42,912 bases of DNA from Acidobacteriota bacterium (GCA_022340585.1 JAJDNS010000175.1:1-42912), one strand, 5' to 3'. Shown: positions 33,691 through 42,346, counted from the first letter of the stretch. Notes: generated from the sequence alone by a model not told the origin. Numbers and translations: made by a program.

Positions 33691-34200
33691 CTATTCCGGA
33701 GGGACGATGCGGACGAGGACGGACTGGTTGATCAGGTTGCCCTGGTCGTCGATCACCTGGACGTTGACGACGAGGTCGGCGTTGACGCGGAAGTCGGGCA
33801 ACGTGTAGCTCGCGGTCTGGGTGACGTCGAGCTCTCCGCCGGGCTCGACCCGGTCCGACCCGACGAAGACCTTGAGGTTGGCGGAGTCGAAGTAGCTGGT
33901 GGACACCTGGAGTCCGGTCTCGGGGTCGAAGACGATCGCGCTGACGAAGTTGACCGTCACCCCCAGCCCGGCGAGCTCCCGGAGCTGGACGACGTAGGCC
34001 CCGCTCACCGATCCCGTGAGGACGTTCTGGGTCCCGATGACCGGATTCGGATCCACCGTCACGAGGATGACCGCTCGGGGAACGTCGGGGATGTTGGTCG
34101 TGCTGTCGTTGCAGGCCGGCAGGAGGATGGCGGCGAGCACGACAGCGGTCAGACCGAGGCCGCGCCAGCGCGGGCCCCTGCAGTCGAACATGTTTCTCAT
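33691..34200 (-). CDS. Lipoprotein of unknown function heading the maltodextrin operon
   Basis: 169 aa. Lipobox ILLPAC (Cys near 30) after an Arg-rich start; ATGs at 34200 and 34191 are both possible starts. The mature part is beta-rich (AVILVTVDPNPVIGTQNVLT, YVVQLRELAGLGVTVNFVSA, LRVF-type strands, VNVQVIDDQGNLINQSVLVR), consistent with an immunoglobulin-like fold, with no known family recognised. It is followed by malQ after 5 nt, so it is probably co-transcribed; it could be a surface glycan-binding lipoprotein, but nothing in the sequence proves that. Confidence 0.8.
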   Translation of the reverse strand: MRNMFDCRGPRWRGLGLTAVVLAAILLPACNDSTTNIPDVPRAVILVTVDPNPVIGTQNVLTGSVSGAYVVQLRELAGLGVTVNFVSAIVFDPETGLQVSTSYFDSANLKVFVGSDRVEPGGELDVTQTASYTLPDFRVNADLVVNVQVIDDQGNLINQSVLVRIVPPE

Positions 34201-34244
34201 GTGGGGTATCGAGGCTCCCAGGGAAAGACGGCGAATAGCTCACC

Positions 34245-34250
34245 ATTCTA
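34245..34250 (-). promoter_or_regulatory. TAGAAT -10 element for the maltodextrin operon
   Basis: Minus-strand GCTAGAATGG lies 44 nt before the ATG at 34200 and would drive the lipoprotein-malQ-MFS-GH13-PagL run. Confidence 0.5.
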
Positions 34251-34305
34251 GCGGGTCCGGTCCCGGCGTGCACGACGCACCGCCGGCAGGCCCCCGGCCC
34301 TCGGT

Positions 34306-34311
34306 TAGACT
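34306..34311 (+). promoter_or_regulatory. TAGACT -10 element giving a leaderless ygfZ-like mRNA
   Basis: TAGACT is followed by only GGGGGGC before the ATG at 34319, so the transcript start should coincide with the start codon. No Shine-Dalgarno other than the G-run is present. Confidence 0.45.
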
Positions 34312-34318
34312 GGGGGGC

Positions 34319-35368
34319 ATGCGGCCTTCCGGCTCCTCGATCCTCCACGACGTCCACGCCGCCGCGGGGGGTGTCTTCGAGGAGCGACTGGGCCGCACCG
34401 TCGTCGCCTCCTACGGTGACGGAGACGCCGAGTTCGCAGCGGCCCTCGACGGGGCGGGAATCGTCGAGATGGCCGAGCGGGGCGTCCTCGAGGTGTCGGG
34501 CCCCAGGCGGCTCGAGCTGCTGCAGGGCCTGGTCAGCAACGACGTCGGGGGGCGACGGCCCGGGCAGGGCTGCCGGGCGGCGCTGATGACGGCCCGGGGA
34601 CACCTCAGGTTCCTGCTGCGCCTCCTCGTCGACGAGGATGTCGTCCTCGTCGAGACGGAGGCGCATCGCCTGGACCTCCTCCAGAGCGTTCTCGAGCACT
34701 ACCGGGTGGCCGCGCCGGTCCGCTTCCAGGCCACTCCTCGGTTCGTTCTGGCTCTGGTCGGGGTGGCGGGGCCCAACGTGCTGAAGACGCTGGGGATCGA
34801 GGCCCCGGTCTCTCCCGAGGACCACACCCGCGCGACCCTCGCCGGACAGGACGTCCTCGTGGCGCGGGCGGGCGACCTCCCGGGCGGGGGGTTCGTCCTC
34901 CACGTCGCCCCGGAGCAGGCCGAGGCCGTGTGGGGGGCGCTGGCCGCGGGCGGCGCCCGACCCGTCGGCCGAGACGCTCTCGACGCCCGGCGGGTGGAGG
35001 ACCTGACGCCCTGGTACGAGGAGGACATCACCGAGGACAACCTGCTCCACGAGACCGGCCTCCTCGAAGAGCTGCACTCCCCGACCAAGGGGTGCTACGT
35101 GGGCCAGGAGGTCGTTGCCCGCCTCGAGGCCCGCGGGGGCAACGTCAACAAGGCCCTGCGCCGCTTGCGCCTGTCCAGGCCGGCCACCTCGGGTGAAGCG
35201 GTCCGCGCCAACGGCAAGGACGTGGGGCTGCTGGCGTCGACGGCGGTCTCACCCCGTCTCGGTCCCATCGCCCTGGCCTGGATCCACCGCAGCCACTTTG
35301 CCCCGGGCACCGAGCTGGACGTGGCCGGCGCACCGGCCACCGTCGTCGACGACTTCGGCGAGGAGTGA
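34319..35368 (+). CDS. ygfZ: YgfZ/GcvT-like folate-binding protein
   Basis: 349 aa from the ATG at 34319-34321; the open frame extends upstream but through promoter sequence. The hallmark KGCYVGQEV near 262 contains the conserved Cys of the YgfZ/IBA57 family, which supports repair or assembly of certain Fe-S enzymes using tetrahydrofolate. GVLEVSGPRRLELLQGLVSNDV near 55 and the C-terminal LGPIALAWIHRSH barrel are consistent. A TAGACT promoter lies 7 nt before the ATG. The stop overlaps the ribosome-binding region of the cobalamin adenosyltransferase gene, suggesting co-expression. Confidence 0.92.
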   Translation: MRPSGSSILHDVHAAAGGVFEERLGRTVVASYGDGDAEFAAALDGAGIVEMAERGVLEVSGPRRLELLQGLVSNDVGGRRPGQGCRAALMTARGHLRFLLRLLVDEDVVLVETEAHRLDLLQSVLEHYRVAAPVRFQATPRFVLALVGVAGPNVLKTLGIEAPVSPEDHTRATLAGQDVLVARAGDLPGGGFVLHVAPEQAEAVWGALAAGGARPVGRDALDARRVEDLTPWYEEDITEDNLLHETGLLEELHSPTKGCYVGQEVVARLEARGGNVNKALRRLRLSRPATSGEAVRANGKDVGLLASTAVSPRLGPIALAWIHRSHFAPGTELDVAGAPATVVDDFGEE

Positions 35369-35372
35369 GGCT

Positions 35373-35915
35373 CTGAAGATCTACACGAAGACCGGAGACA
35401 AGGGCGAGACGAGCCTCCTCGGGGGTAGGCGCGTGGCCAAGGACCACCCGCGGGTGGCCGCCTGCGGGGACGTGGACGAGCTGAACGCGACTCTGGGCGA
35501 GGTGCACGCCCCGGCCCCGGGCACCGACCTCGCGCGCCTGCTCCTGGGCGTGCAGCGCGACCTCTTCGCGATCGGCGCCTGGCTCGCCGACCCCGACGGC
35601 GAGCGGGCGTCGAAGCGGGCCAAGGCGGCGGTCCCGGCCGCCCGCGTTCGGCGGCTCGAGCGGGCCATCGACGCCCGCGAGGCGAAGCTTCCGCCCCTCC
35701 GGGCGTTCGTGCTGCCGGCGGGGACACCGGTCGCGGCCTCTCTCCACCGGGCGCGGGCCGTTTGCCGACGGGCCGAGCGTTCGATCGTGCGACTCTCTCA
35801 CGAGGCCGAGGTGGACCCACGCATCCAGGCCTACCTGAACCGGCTCTCGGACCTTCTGTTCGTCCTCGCTCGTTACGAGAACCTCCGGGCCGGCCGCGAC
35901 GAGGAGCGCTGGTAG
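35373..35915 (+). CDS. PduO-type cob(I)alamin adenosyltransferase, probable CTG start
   Basis: 180 aa. KIYTKTGDKGETSLLGGRRV is the ATP-binding N-terminus of PduO-type enzymes, and RRAERSIVRL followed by YLNRLSDLLFVLARYEN is the conserved C-terminal motif. It transfers adenosyl from ATP to cob(I)alamin to make coenzyme B12. Homologues begin MKIYTKTGD; here the Met position is CTG (35373-35375), with AGGAG at 35361-35365 placed 7 nt before it. No ATG, GTG or TTG is in frame between that point and deep inside ygfZ, so CTG initiation is likely. Four bases separate it from the ygfZ stop. Confidence 0.9.
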   Translation: MKIYTKTGDKGETSLLGGRRVAKDHPRVAACGDVDELNATLGEVHAPAPGTDLARLLLGVQRDLFAIGAWLADPDGERASKRAKAAVPAARVRRLERAIDAREAKLPPLRAFVLPAGTPVAASLHRARAVCRRAERSIVRLSHEAEVDPRIQAYLNRLSDLLFVLARYENLRAGRDEERW

Positions 35916-35941
35916 CCCACCCCTCGGCGGGCTCGGCAGGG

Positions 35942-38900
35942 TCAGGGCCGGCCGGGAACGCGGCGGTCGTCGTCCCGATCGTCGAATGCCCCGAGCTCCT
36001 CGAGCAGTGTGGCCGCGCGGTCGAGATGGTCCGCCTGCTCTTCGGAGCCGGTCGCCCCGTGACGACCGATGTCCAGGCGCACGCGGGCCTCGTCCCAGGG
36101 CATCCCCAGCCGCTGGGCCGCGGTCAGGGCCTCGTCCCAGGCGCGCCGGGCCCGGCCACGCCGGCCGTCGAGCCAGTGAGACAGCCCCCTCAGACGCGCC
36201 TCGCGGGGAGCCCCGATCGGGAAGACCCGGGCGAAGCGGCGGGCCGCCCCGAGCGCTTCCCTCTCGAGTCGAACGAGATGGGACCGCTCGGCGGCGGTGA
36301 GATCGAGCTCCGCCTCGCGCAGGGCGAGGGCCACCTCGGCGGGCAGGGCAAACCGCTCGAGGGTCCAGCACTTGATCGGGCGGCCCCGGGCCACGGCCAG
36401 GGCCGCCGGAAGGGCCTCGAGGGCGTCGCGGGGCTCGCCGAGATGCAGACGCGCCAGGGGCTGGAGGGTGGCGGCCCGGCGCGAGCCCATGAGCGCGAGC
36501 CCTCGGGCGGTGTCACCGGTACGAAAGGCCACGAGGGCATGACCCAGCTCGGCCCACGAGCGGGCGCGGGTGTTTCCCGCGGCGGCAGCGTCGTGGGCCA
36601 GATCCGCGAAGAGGGCCCCCGCCGCCGCGAACTGTCCCCGCGTGTAGGCCACTGCGGCCAGCGTGCTGCGCAGCTCCAGCGTCCGGTGTCGGTCGCCGAG
36701 GGTCTCGTAGCGAGCGAGCGCTTCGTGGATGTGTGCCCGGGCCTCCGACCACCGGCCGAGGGCGAAGGCGTGGAGGGCGGCGAACTCGAGCACGAGCCCG
36801 ACGGTGGCGGGATCGTCGACGCCCCGGGCCGCCTCGAGGGCGCCTCGCATGAGCGGCTTCGAGAGGGCGCGCAGGGGCACCACGCCCACGGCCAGGGCGA
36901 TCGCCGACTGGAGCCGCGCACGGACGTCGGTCTGCCCGGTCCTGAGGGCCAGGGCCAGGCCGCGGAGTGCCTCGCGCAGTCCCGCCATCGGCTCGTCGGA
37001 GAGGTAGTGCAGCTCGGCCAGCCGCTCGTACACCTGCGCGGCCTCGACCAGCATCGCCTGGCGGGTCGATGCCGGCGCCCGCCGCCGCAGGACGAAGTCG
37101 CGGGCACCAGAGGCGAGCACCGCGCCGCCGAGTGACCCGCCGGTCCGCTGGCCGAGGAGGCCGAGCGCGGCCCTCGCGTGCCGACGGGCCTCCCCGACCC
37201 GGCCCGCTCCCGCCTCGGCCACCGCGAGGCGCGTCTGCCAGCCGGCCCCTCGGCGTCGTCGATCCTCGTTGGCCTCCAGGCCCCGCTCGGTCTCCAGGAG
37301 CTGACCGTACAGTCGCCCCGCCTCGGCCCAGGCCCCCCCTCGCAGCGCGGCCTCGGCGGCCCGCTCGAGGTGGGGACGGGCCCGCAGCGCTCGCCCGGCC
37401 CGGAGCCAGTGGTGGGCGAGCACCCCGGGGTCGTCCGTCTCCTCCGCCTCGTAGGACTCCGCCACCGCGTGGTGAAGCGTGCGTCTCTGGTCCGAGCTCA
37501 TCAGGTTGTAGACGACCTGCTGCACGACACCGCTGGCGAACGCCCACGCGGGCTCGCCCACACCGGCCCGGGACTCCACCAGCCCCGCCTTCTCGAGGGC
37601 GAGGAGGCCGGGAGCCATCGCCCTCTCCTCCAGGGTCGAACCCTCCACGGTCTCCATCGCCTGGCGGAGGCGGGAGTGGGGGAACTCGCGACCGATCACG
37701 CTCGCCACCTTGACGATCCGGCGGGCCATGGGCGGGAGGCGGTCCACACGGCCCAGGACGATGCCCTCGACACCGTCGGGCAGCATCGGCTCTTCGTGGT
37801 CGGCTCCTCGCGAGAGTCGGGCTTCACCCTGATCGATCTCGACGGCTCCGGCCTCCCGGAGGGACCGCGCGAGCTCGATGGCGACCAGGGGCGATCCCTC
37901 GGCTCGCTCCTGCAGGAGCTGGGCGAGGGTGCGGGCGAGGCGCTCCGAGCCCAGGGCCTGGGCCGCGACGACGGCGACCGCCTCCGGGGGGAGGGGACCG
38001 AGCCGGACGACGGTCGCGAGCGAGGACTCGCACAACCCGGGGTACTCCGGGGGAGCGGTCTCGCCGAAAGGCCGGGTCGCGATCACGAGCAGGAGGCCCT
38101 GGGCGCCGGCCACCCGGGCGGCCAGCGAAAACGACGCCGAGTCGAGCCACTGCCCGTCCTCGAGCACGACCACGAGGGGGGATCGGGCGGCAACGTGCTG
38201 CACCAGCGCGGCCACGAGATCGAGGGTGGAGGCCGCGCGCACCGGCGCGTCCATGCTCCGGGTCCAATCGGTTTCCGGCATCTCCCGGGGCAGCACGGTG
38301 TTCAACAACGGGGTCACGGCCTCCAGGTCCGGCGCCGCCTCCGACACGAGGGCGCGCAGGCGGCGGGCATCGGCTTCCGGAAGCGGCTCGCGCTGCCGTG
38401 ATTCGCCGAACCGCAGTCGGGTTTGGGGCGTCCCGGCCAGGCCGATCGTGCGCGACGTCGTGCGTCGTCCCCGCGCGCCCGCCGGCTCGGCCAGGCCGAG
38501 CAGCGTCGGGAGAACCGCGCGCCACGCGTGGTACGGCCGGCTGCGCTCGAGGGCGTCTCCCGCTCCCGCTGCGACCCTCACCCGCCGGACCTCGGCCTCG
38601 CGGACCAGCTCTCCGACGAGCCGCGACTTGCCCCACCCGGCCTCTCCCTCGAAGACGAGGACCCCGCCCTTCCCGCTCGCCAGTGTCTCGAGGGACCAGA
38701 CGATGGCCGTCCTCTCGTCCTCGCGGCCGACGATGGCCGACGGCGCCGACGGGGCGCTCCTCCTCGCGCCCAGAACCTCGAAGACCGGCACCGCTTCCTC
38801 GCGACCCTTGACGTGCACCGCCGGAAGCGCCTTCCACCGGACAACGTCACGGGTGGCGTGCCGGATCCGCTCGCTGAAGAGCGGGCGGCCCGGCTTCGCC

Positions 38901-40045
38901 TTCTGCATCAGCCGGGCCGCGAGGTTGACCTCGTCGCCCAGCACTCCGTACGTCCGGCGCGCGGTGCTCCCGTAGGCCCCGACGCGCATCGTGCCGTGAC
39001 TCACGCCGATCCGCAGCGCGCGGACCGGCGGCTCGGCCACCGTGCGGGCCAGTCTCACCGCGGCCCGGACCGACCGGAACGCGTCGTCGTCGTGGGCCAC
39101 CGGCGCCCCGAAGGCCGCGTACAGGTAGGAGCCCTTGTCACCGATGGTGAGCTGGACGAGGGTGCCCTCGTACCGGGCCAGTACCGCCTGCACCCGTCTC
39201 ACGAAGGCATCGAGCCGGTCCCCGGCGCTCGGGTCGGCGTCGTATTCGATGCCCTCGAACCCGAGAAACAGTGCCGCCGCCGGCCGCAGCTCGGTGAGGA
39301 AGTCCGCCTTCCCCGCGCGCAAGCCCTCCCACAGCGGCGGGAGATGCCAGGGCCGCAGATCCTCCGCCTGCAGGCGCCCGGGGAGCGGGGGCCAGGGCAC
39401 CGGCTCGACGGGGGCGGGCAGCGACCGGACCACGAGGTACCCGCGCCCCCTCCCGTCGGCCCGGGTTTCCCCGCTCTCGATGCGCGCCCCCGACCCACGA
39501 GCGGTCGCCTCGTCGATCACCACCTCGCCGGCTCGGGCGAGAGCGTCGGCGGCGGCGAGACGCGTCATCGTCTCGCCGGCCATGACGTCGAGCCGGTGGG
39601 CCGCGGGGTCGCCGACGGCCAAGCGGCGTACCTTTCCGCTGGTCACCGCCACCCGCAGGGCCAGGGCCGATCGGACCGCTTCGCCCGTCGTCTCCGCAGC
39701 GAAGCGCCCCTGGATCGCGAGCCCGCAGGCCACGGCGTGAGACGCCGGTCGTCCCCGCGCCTCGTCGAACCACGCCGTGAAGCCGTCCCCCGCGAAGCCG
39801 ACGACGCTGCCGCCCTGGCAGTGGATCTCGGACACGAGCGCTTCGTAGACGACGTTGAGGTGGCGGGTGAGCTCTTCGGCCCCGGCGCGGGGGCCGAGGC
39901 GCCGCGCGAGCTCCTCGCTCAGGGCGCTGAACCCCGAGATATCCACGGAGAGCGCGGACCCGACCGCCCGGTCCGGGAGGTCGGAGCCCACCGCGAGGGC
40001 GTGGAGACGGTCGACGGCGGCGAAGGCGGCGAGACGCTCGATCAC
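35942..40045 (-). CDS. Soluble-adenylyl-cyclase-like protein: two cyclase domains, STAND ATPase, TPRs
   Basis: 1367 aa from a GTG at 40043-40045 that overlaps the phospholipase stop (GTGA); the frame continues upstream only as antisense of that gene. Class III cyclase domain 1 (about 25-190) has both metal-binding Asp (VDISGFSAL near 35 and GFAGDGFTAW near 88) but lacks the Asn of the NxxxR motif. Domain 2 (about 255-420) has lost the first Asp (LFLGFEGIEY) but keeps GDKGSYLYAAFG near 303 and VNLAARLM near 373. An ATPase follows with Walker A GEAGWGKS near 470 and VVLEDGQWLDSAS near 630, then about 500 residues of TPR helices. No membrane segment or signal peptide. It should make cAMP or another cyclic nucleotide in the cytoplasm. 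Confidence 0.92.
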   Translation of the reverse strand: MIERLAAFAAVDRLHALAVGSDLPDRAVGSALSVDISGFSALSEELARRLGPRAGAEELTRHLNVVYEALVSEIHCQGGSVVGFAGDGFTAWFDEARGRPASHAVACGLAIQGRFAAETTGEAVRSALALRVAVTSGKVRRLAVGDPAAHRLDVMAGETMTRLAAADALARAGEVVIDEATARGSGARIESGETRADGRGRGYLVVRSLPAPVEPVPWPPLPGRLQAEDLRPWHLPPLWEGLRAGKADFLTELRPAAALFLGFEGIEYDADPSAGDRLDAFVRRVQAVLARYEGTLVQLTIGDKGSYLYAAFGAPVAHDDDAFRSVRAAVRLARTVAEPPVRALRIGVSHGTMRVGAYGSTARRTYGVLGDEVNLAARLMQKAKPGRPLFSERIRHATRDVVRWKALPAVHVKGREEAVPVFEVLGARRSAPSAPSAIVGREDERTAIVWSLETLASGKGGVLVFEGEAGWGKSRLVGELVREAEVRRVRVAAGAGDALERSRPYHAWRAVLPTLLGLAEPAGARGRRTTSRTIGLAGTPQTRLRFGESRQREPLPEADARRLRALVSEAAPDLEAVTPLLNTVLPREMPETDWTRSMDAPVRAASTLDLVAALVQHVAARSPLVVVLEDGQWLDSASFSLAARVAGAQGLLLVIATRPFGETAPPEYPGLCESSLATVVRLGPLPPEAVAVVAAQALGSERLARTLAQLLQERAEGSPLVAIELARSLREAGAVEIDQGEARLSRGADHEEPMLPDGVEGIVLGRVDRLPPMARRIVKVASVIGREFPHSRLRQAMETVEGSTLEERAMAPGLLALEKAGLVESRAGVGEPAWAFASGVVQQVVYNLMSSDQRRTLHHAVAESYEAEETDDPGVLAHHWLRAGRALRARPHLERAAEAALRGGAWAEAGRLYGQLLETERGLEANEDRRRRGAGWQTRLAVAEAGAGRVGEARRHARAALGLLGQRTGGSLGGAVLASGARDFVLRRRAPASTRQAMLVEAAQVYERLAELHYLSDEPMAGLREALRGLALALRTGQTDVRARLQSAIALAVGVVPLRALSKPLMRGALEAARGVDDPATVGLVLEFAALHAFALGRWSEARAHIHEALARYETLGDRHRTLELRSTLAAVAYTRGQFAAAGALFADLAHDAAAAGNTRARSWAELGHALVAFRTGDTARGLALMGSRRAATLQPLARLHLGEPRDALEALPAALAVARGRPIKCWTLERFALPAEVALALREAELDLTAAERSHLVRLEREALGAARRFARVFPIGAPREARLRGLSHWLDGRRGRARRAWDEALTAAQRLGMPWDEARVRLDIGRHGATGSEEQADHLDRAATLLEELGAFDDRDDDRRVPGRP

Positions 40046-42282
40046 CGTGCGGTCGCGGCCCCGTTCGGCGCCGGCTGCCCGGCTGCCTCCTGCTCGGCCA
40101 GCCAGCTCCTCAGCTGCTCCCCGCCCGACTCGTATCCCGCTCCCACGATCTTCTCCCACGCGTCGAAGTCGAGGGTGCGGAATCGACCCAGGGCGGGCTC
40201 GATCAGCAGGTCGGCGTGGCGTCGGAACTCCTCGGCCCGAGCCCTCCAGGCGCTGTTGATCTCCGTGGAGCGAGTGAGGATGCCCAGGAGGCTGGGGGCC
40301 CGCAGCTTGCGCCCCAGCGGCATGACCCGGTTCCACAGCAGCCGGAAGCCGGACAGCGTGGGTCCGAAGCGGTACCGGCTCTTCCCGGTGCGCACCCGGC
40401 TCTGTGAGGGCACCACGTTCACTCCCACCACGGTACCGGTCTCGACCACGTCCCTCATCACATCGATGGGGAGGTTGTTGAGGACCCCGCCGTCGACGAG
40501 CACGTCGCCGTCGAGCAGCATCGGCGAGAAGGTCCCCGGGATCGCCGTGGTCGCGCGCGCGCATTCCCAGAGCAGGCCGCCGCGGTGGATCACCGGCTCC
40601 GCCTTCGACAGGTTCGAGGAGACGATGAAGAGCGGGCGCCAGAGGTCTTCGATGCGCGTGTCGCCCCAGAGCCGTTGATACAGCCGCGTGACCTTGCCGC
40701 TGGCCATGAAGGAGGTGAGCGGCAGCGTGGGGTCCAGGAGCCGCCGCCTCGATACGAAGAGGGAGGCCAGTCGCTCCATCTCCGCGCGAGGCCACTCGAG
40801 GGCGAGGGCGGAGCCGACGATCGCTCCCATGCTCGTGGCACCGATCGCGTCCACCGGCAGACCGCTCTCCTCGATCGCCCGGATGACCCCGATGTGGGCG
40901 AAGCCGCGGGCGCCCCCGCCGCCGAAGACCAGGCCGATGGCGCGACCGGCCAGGCACCGGCCCACCCGGGCAACGTCGCCCGGGTTCCCGAGACGCAGGT
41001 GGTGGTGGGCCTCCACGCTCCGGCGCTCGAGCCAGGCCGCGGTGCCCCGGGGTCGCTCGGTGTCGTCGGGGTGCACGAGCACCAGCTCGGCCCGAGTGCG
41101 CGGCGCGGCGGCACGGACCTCGATCTCCAGGGGACCGGGCTCGGGGTCGGACCCGGCCCGGCCGACCAGGACGATCCGGTCCGCCTGCCGTACGCAGCGG
41201 CGCGACCAGGCGCTCCAGCCGCGGTCGGCCTCGTAGACCACGTACCGGTGCTCCGACTCCCGCTGGCTCAGCCACGCCACCAGGGACACGTCCATGGGGT
41301 GGTCCTCGGGGGTCTGGGCAATCCCGTCCTTCCCTCGCCGCGCATCGAGGCGGGCGCTCCCGAGGTGAAGGGTCGATCCCTGAGCCCGGAGGGAGTCGGC
41401 CAGCGCCGAGGCCACCTCGGACAGCGGAGCATCGGGGCCAACCGCCACGAGGGCAAAGGTCCGGGACCCCGGGTCCTTGCGTGGGCCGCGGGGGCGGGTC
41501 CGGTGAGCGGTGGTCCGGGCAATCTGGAGCAGGGCGTGGGGGTGACGCTCGACCACGCGCTCGAACAGCGCCGCGTCCAGACGTACGACGTGGCTGTCCC
41601 GGACGGCGTAGACCGTGGCCGAGCGCGGGTCGCCGGTCAGGAGGGCGGCCTCGCCCACGCTCTCGCCGCGCCCGAGCTCCCGGAGCGTCCGCTCCCCGGC
41701 CTCCCCTTCCGCCACCACGCGCAGGCGGCCGTCGACGATCACGTAGAGGGCGTCTCCCGACTCCCCCTGACGAAACAGCGTCTCACCGGCGGACAGGGCC
41801 TGCCACTCGAGCTCGTCCTGCAGCTGCGCGAGGGCGGCCGAGTCGAGAGAGCCGAACAACCTCGTCAGCACCCCGGCGAGCTGGGTGCGCTGGAAGCGGG
41901 GCAGCATCGTCCGCGCGTAGTCGGCCATGGCTCGGGGGTGCTTCGCGCTGAGCCGCCCGAAAGCCACGCCGCTCAGGCGCACCAGCTCGCAGGGCTGGAG
42001 GGCCTCGACGGTCGCAGCCCGAGGCTCGCCGGTGAGCAGGGCCATCTCCCCCACGCTCGCCCCGGGCTCCAGGGCATCGATCTCCGTCTCGGTGCCTTCG
42101 GCCGTGTGCCGCCGGACACCGAGGCGGCCCTGGCGCAGGAAGAAGACGTCCTCGGCGGGGTCGCCCTCGCGAAAGAGCGTCTCCCCCGCCGCCAGCGCCA
42201 CCGGCCGCAGCTCGGTCTCGATGTCGCGGCGGGTCTCGTCGTCCACGCCCTTCAACAGGTCTTCGAGGTGATCGAATGGCAT
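40042..42282 (-). CDS. Patatin-like phospholipase with two cyclic-nucleotide-binding domains (NTE-type)
   Basis: 746 aa from the ATG at 42280-42282, with AGGGAG 4 nt upstream. Two cyclic-nucleotide-binding domains (about 20-135 and 145-255) each carry a canonical phosphate-binding cassette: GEMALLTGEPRAATV and GEAALLTGDPRSATV, with the key Glu and Arg. A linker with a Rossmann-like region follows, then patatin (about 450-640): oxyanion motif GGGGARGFAHIG near 457, nucleophile elbow GATSMGAIVG (Ser near 482; first Gly of GTSMG is Ala) and the DGGVLNNLP Asp near 596. It should hydrolyse phospholipid or lysophospholipid esters when its nucleotide sites are filled, by analogy with NTE. No clear transmembrane helix. 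First gene of the operon with the cyclase. Confidence 0.93.
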   Translation of the reverse strand: MPFDHLEDLLKGVDDETRRDIETELRPVALAAGETLFREGDPAEDVFFLRQGRLGVRRHTAEGTETEIDALEPGASVGEMALLTGEPRAATVEALQPCELVRLSGVAFGRLSAKHPRAMADYARTMLPRFQRTQLAGVLTRLFGSLDSAALAQLQDELEWQALSAGETLFRQGESGDALYVIVDGRLRVVAEGEAGERTLRELGRGESVGEAALLTGDPRSATVYAVRDSHVVRLDAALFERVVERHPHALLQIARTTAHRTRPRGPRKDPGSRTFALVAVGPDAPLSEVASALADSLRAQGSTLHLGSARLDARRGKDGIAQTPEDHPMDVSLVAWLSQRESEHRYVVYEADRGWSAWSRRCVRQADRIVLVGRAGSDPEPGPLEIEVRAAAPRTRAELVLVHPDDTERPRGTAAWLERRSVEAHHHLRLGNPGDVARVGRCLAGRAIGLVFGGGGARGFAHIGVIRAIEESGLPVDAIGATSMGAIVGSALALEWPRAEMERLASLFVSRRRLLDPTLPLTSFMASGKVTRLYQRLWGDTRIEDLWRPLFIVSSNLSKAEPVIHRGGLLWECARATTAIPGTFSPMLLDGDVLVDGGVLNNLPIDVMRDVVETGTVVGVNVVPSQSRVRTGKSRYRFGPTLSGFRLLWNRVMPLGRKLRAPSLLGILTRSTEINSAWRARAEEFRRHADLLIEPALGRFRTLDFDAWEKIVGAGYESGGEQLRSWLAEQEAAGQPAPNGAATAR

Positions 42283-42340
42283 CGAGCTCCCTGGCACCGG
42301 CTCGCCCGGCGGTCATCGTCTGGGTTGTGCGGGATGCGGG

Positions 42341-42346
42341 ATGATA
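42341..42346 (-). promoter_or_regulatory. Possible -10 element for the phospholipase-cyclase operon
   Basis: Minus-strand TATCAT lies 58 nt before the ATG at 42282, in the 154-nt spacer divergent from the tricorn-type gene. It is weaker than the TAGAAT elements and has no clear -35 partner. Confidence 0.3.

Noticed and set aside
33686..35077. Extension of malQ to 977 residues
   Set aside because: It crosses the upstream lipoprotein gene, a promoter and the antisense of ygfZ; no domain signal is present.
40046..41275. Extension of the cyclase frame to 1777 residues
   Set aside because: The extra 410 residues are another frame of the phospholipase gene with no protein-like composition; the GTGA overlap at 40042-40045 gives a natural start.
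35942..42282. Classical CBASS or Pycsar operon
   Set aside because: There is no CD-NTase and no TIR or transmembrane effector, and the cyclase is far larger than PycC; only the logic is similar, so it is reported as an analogy.
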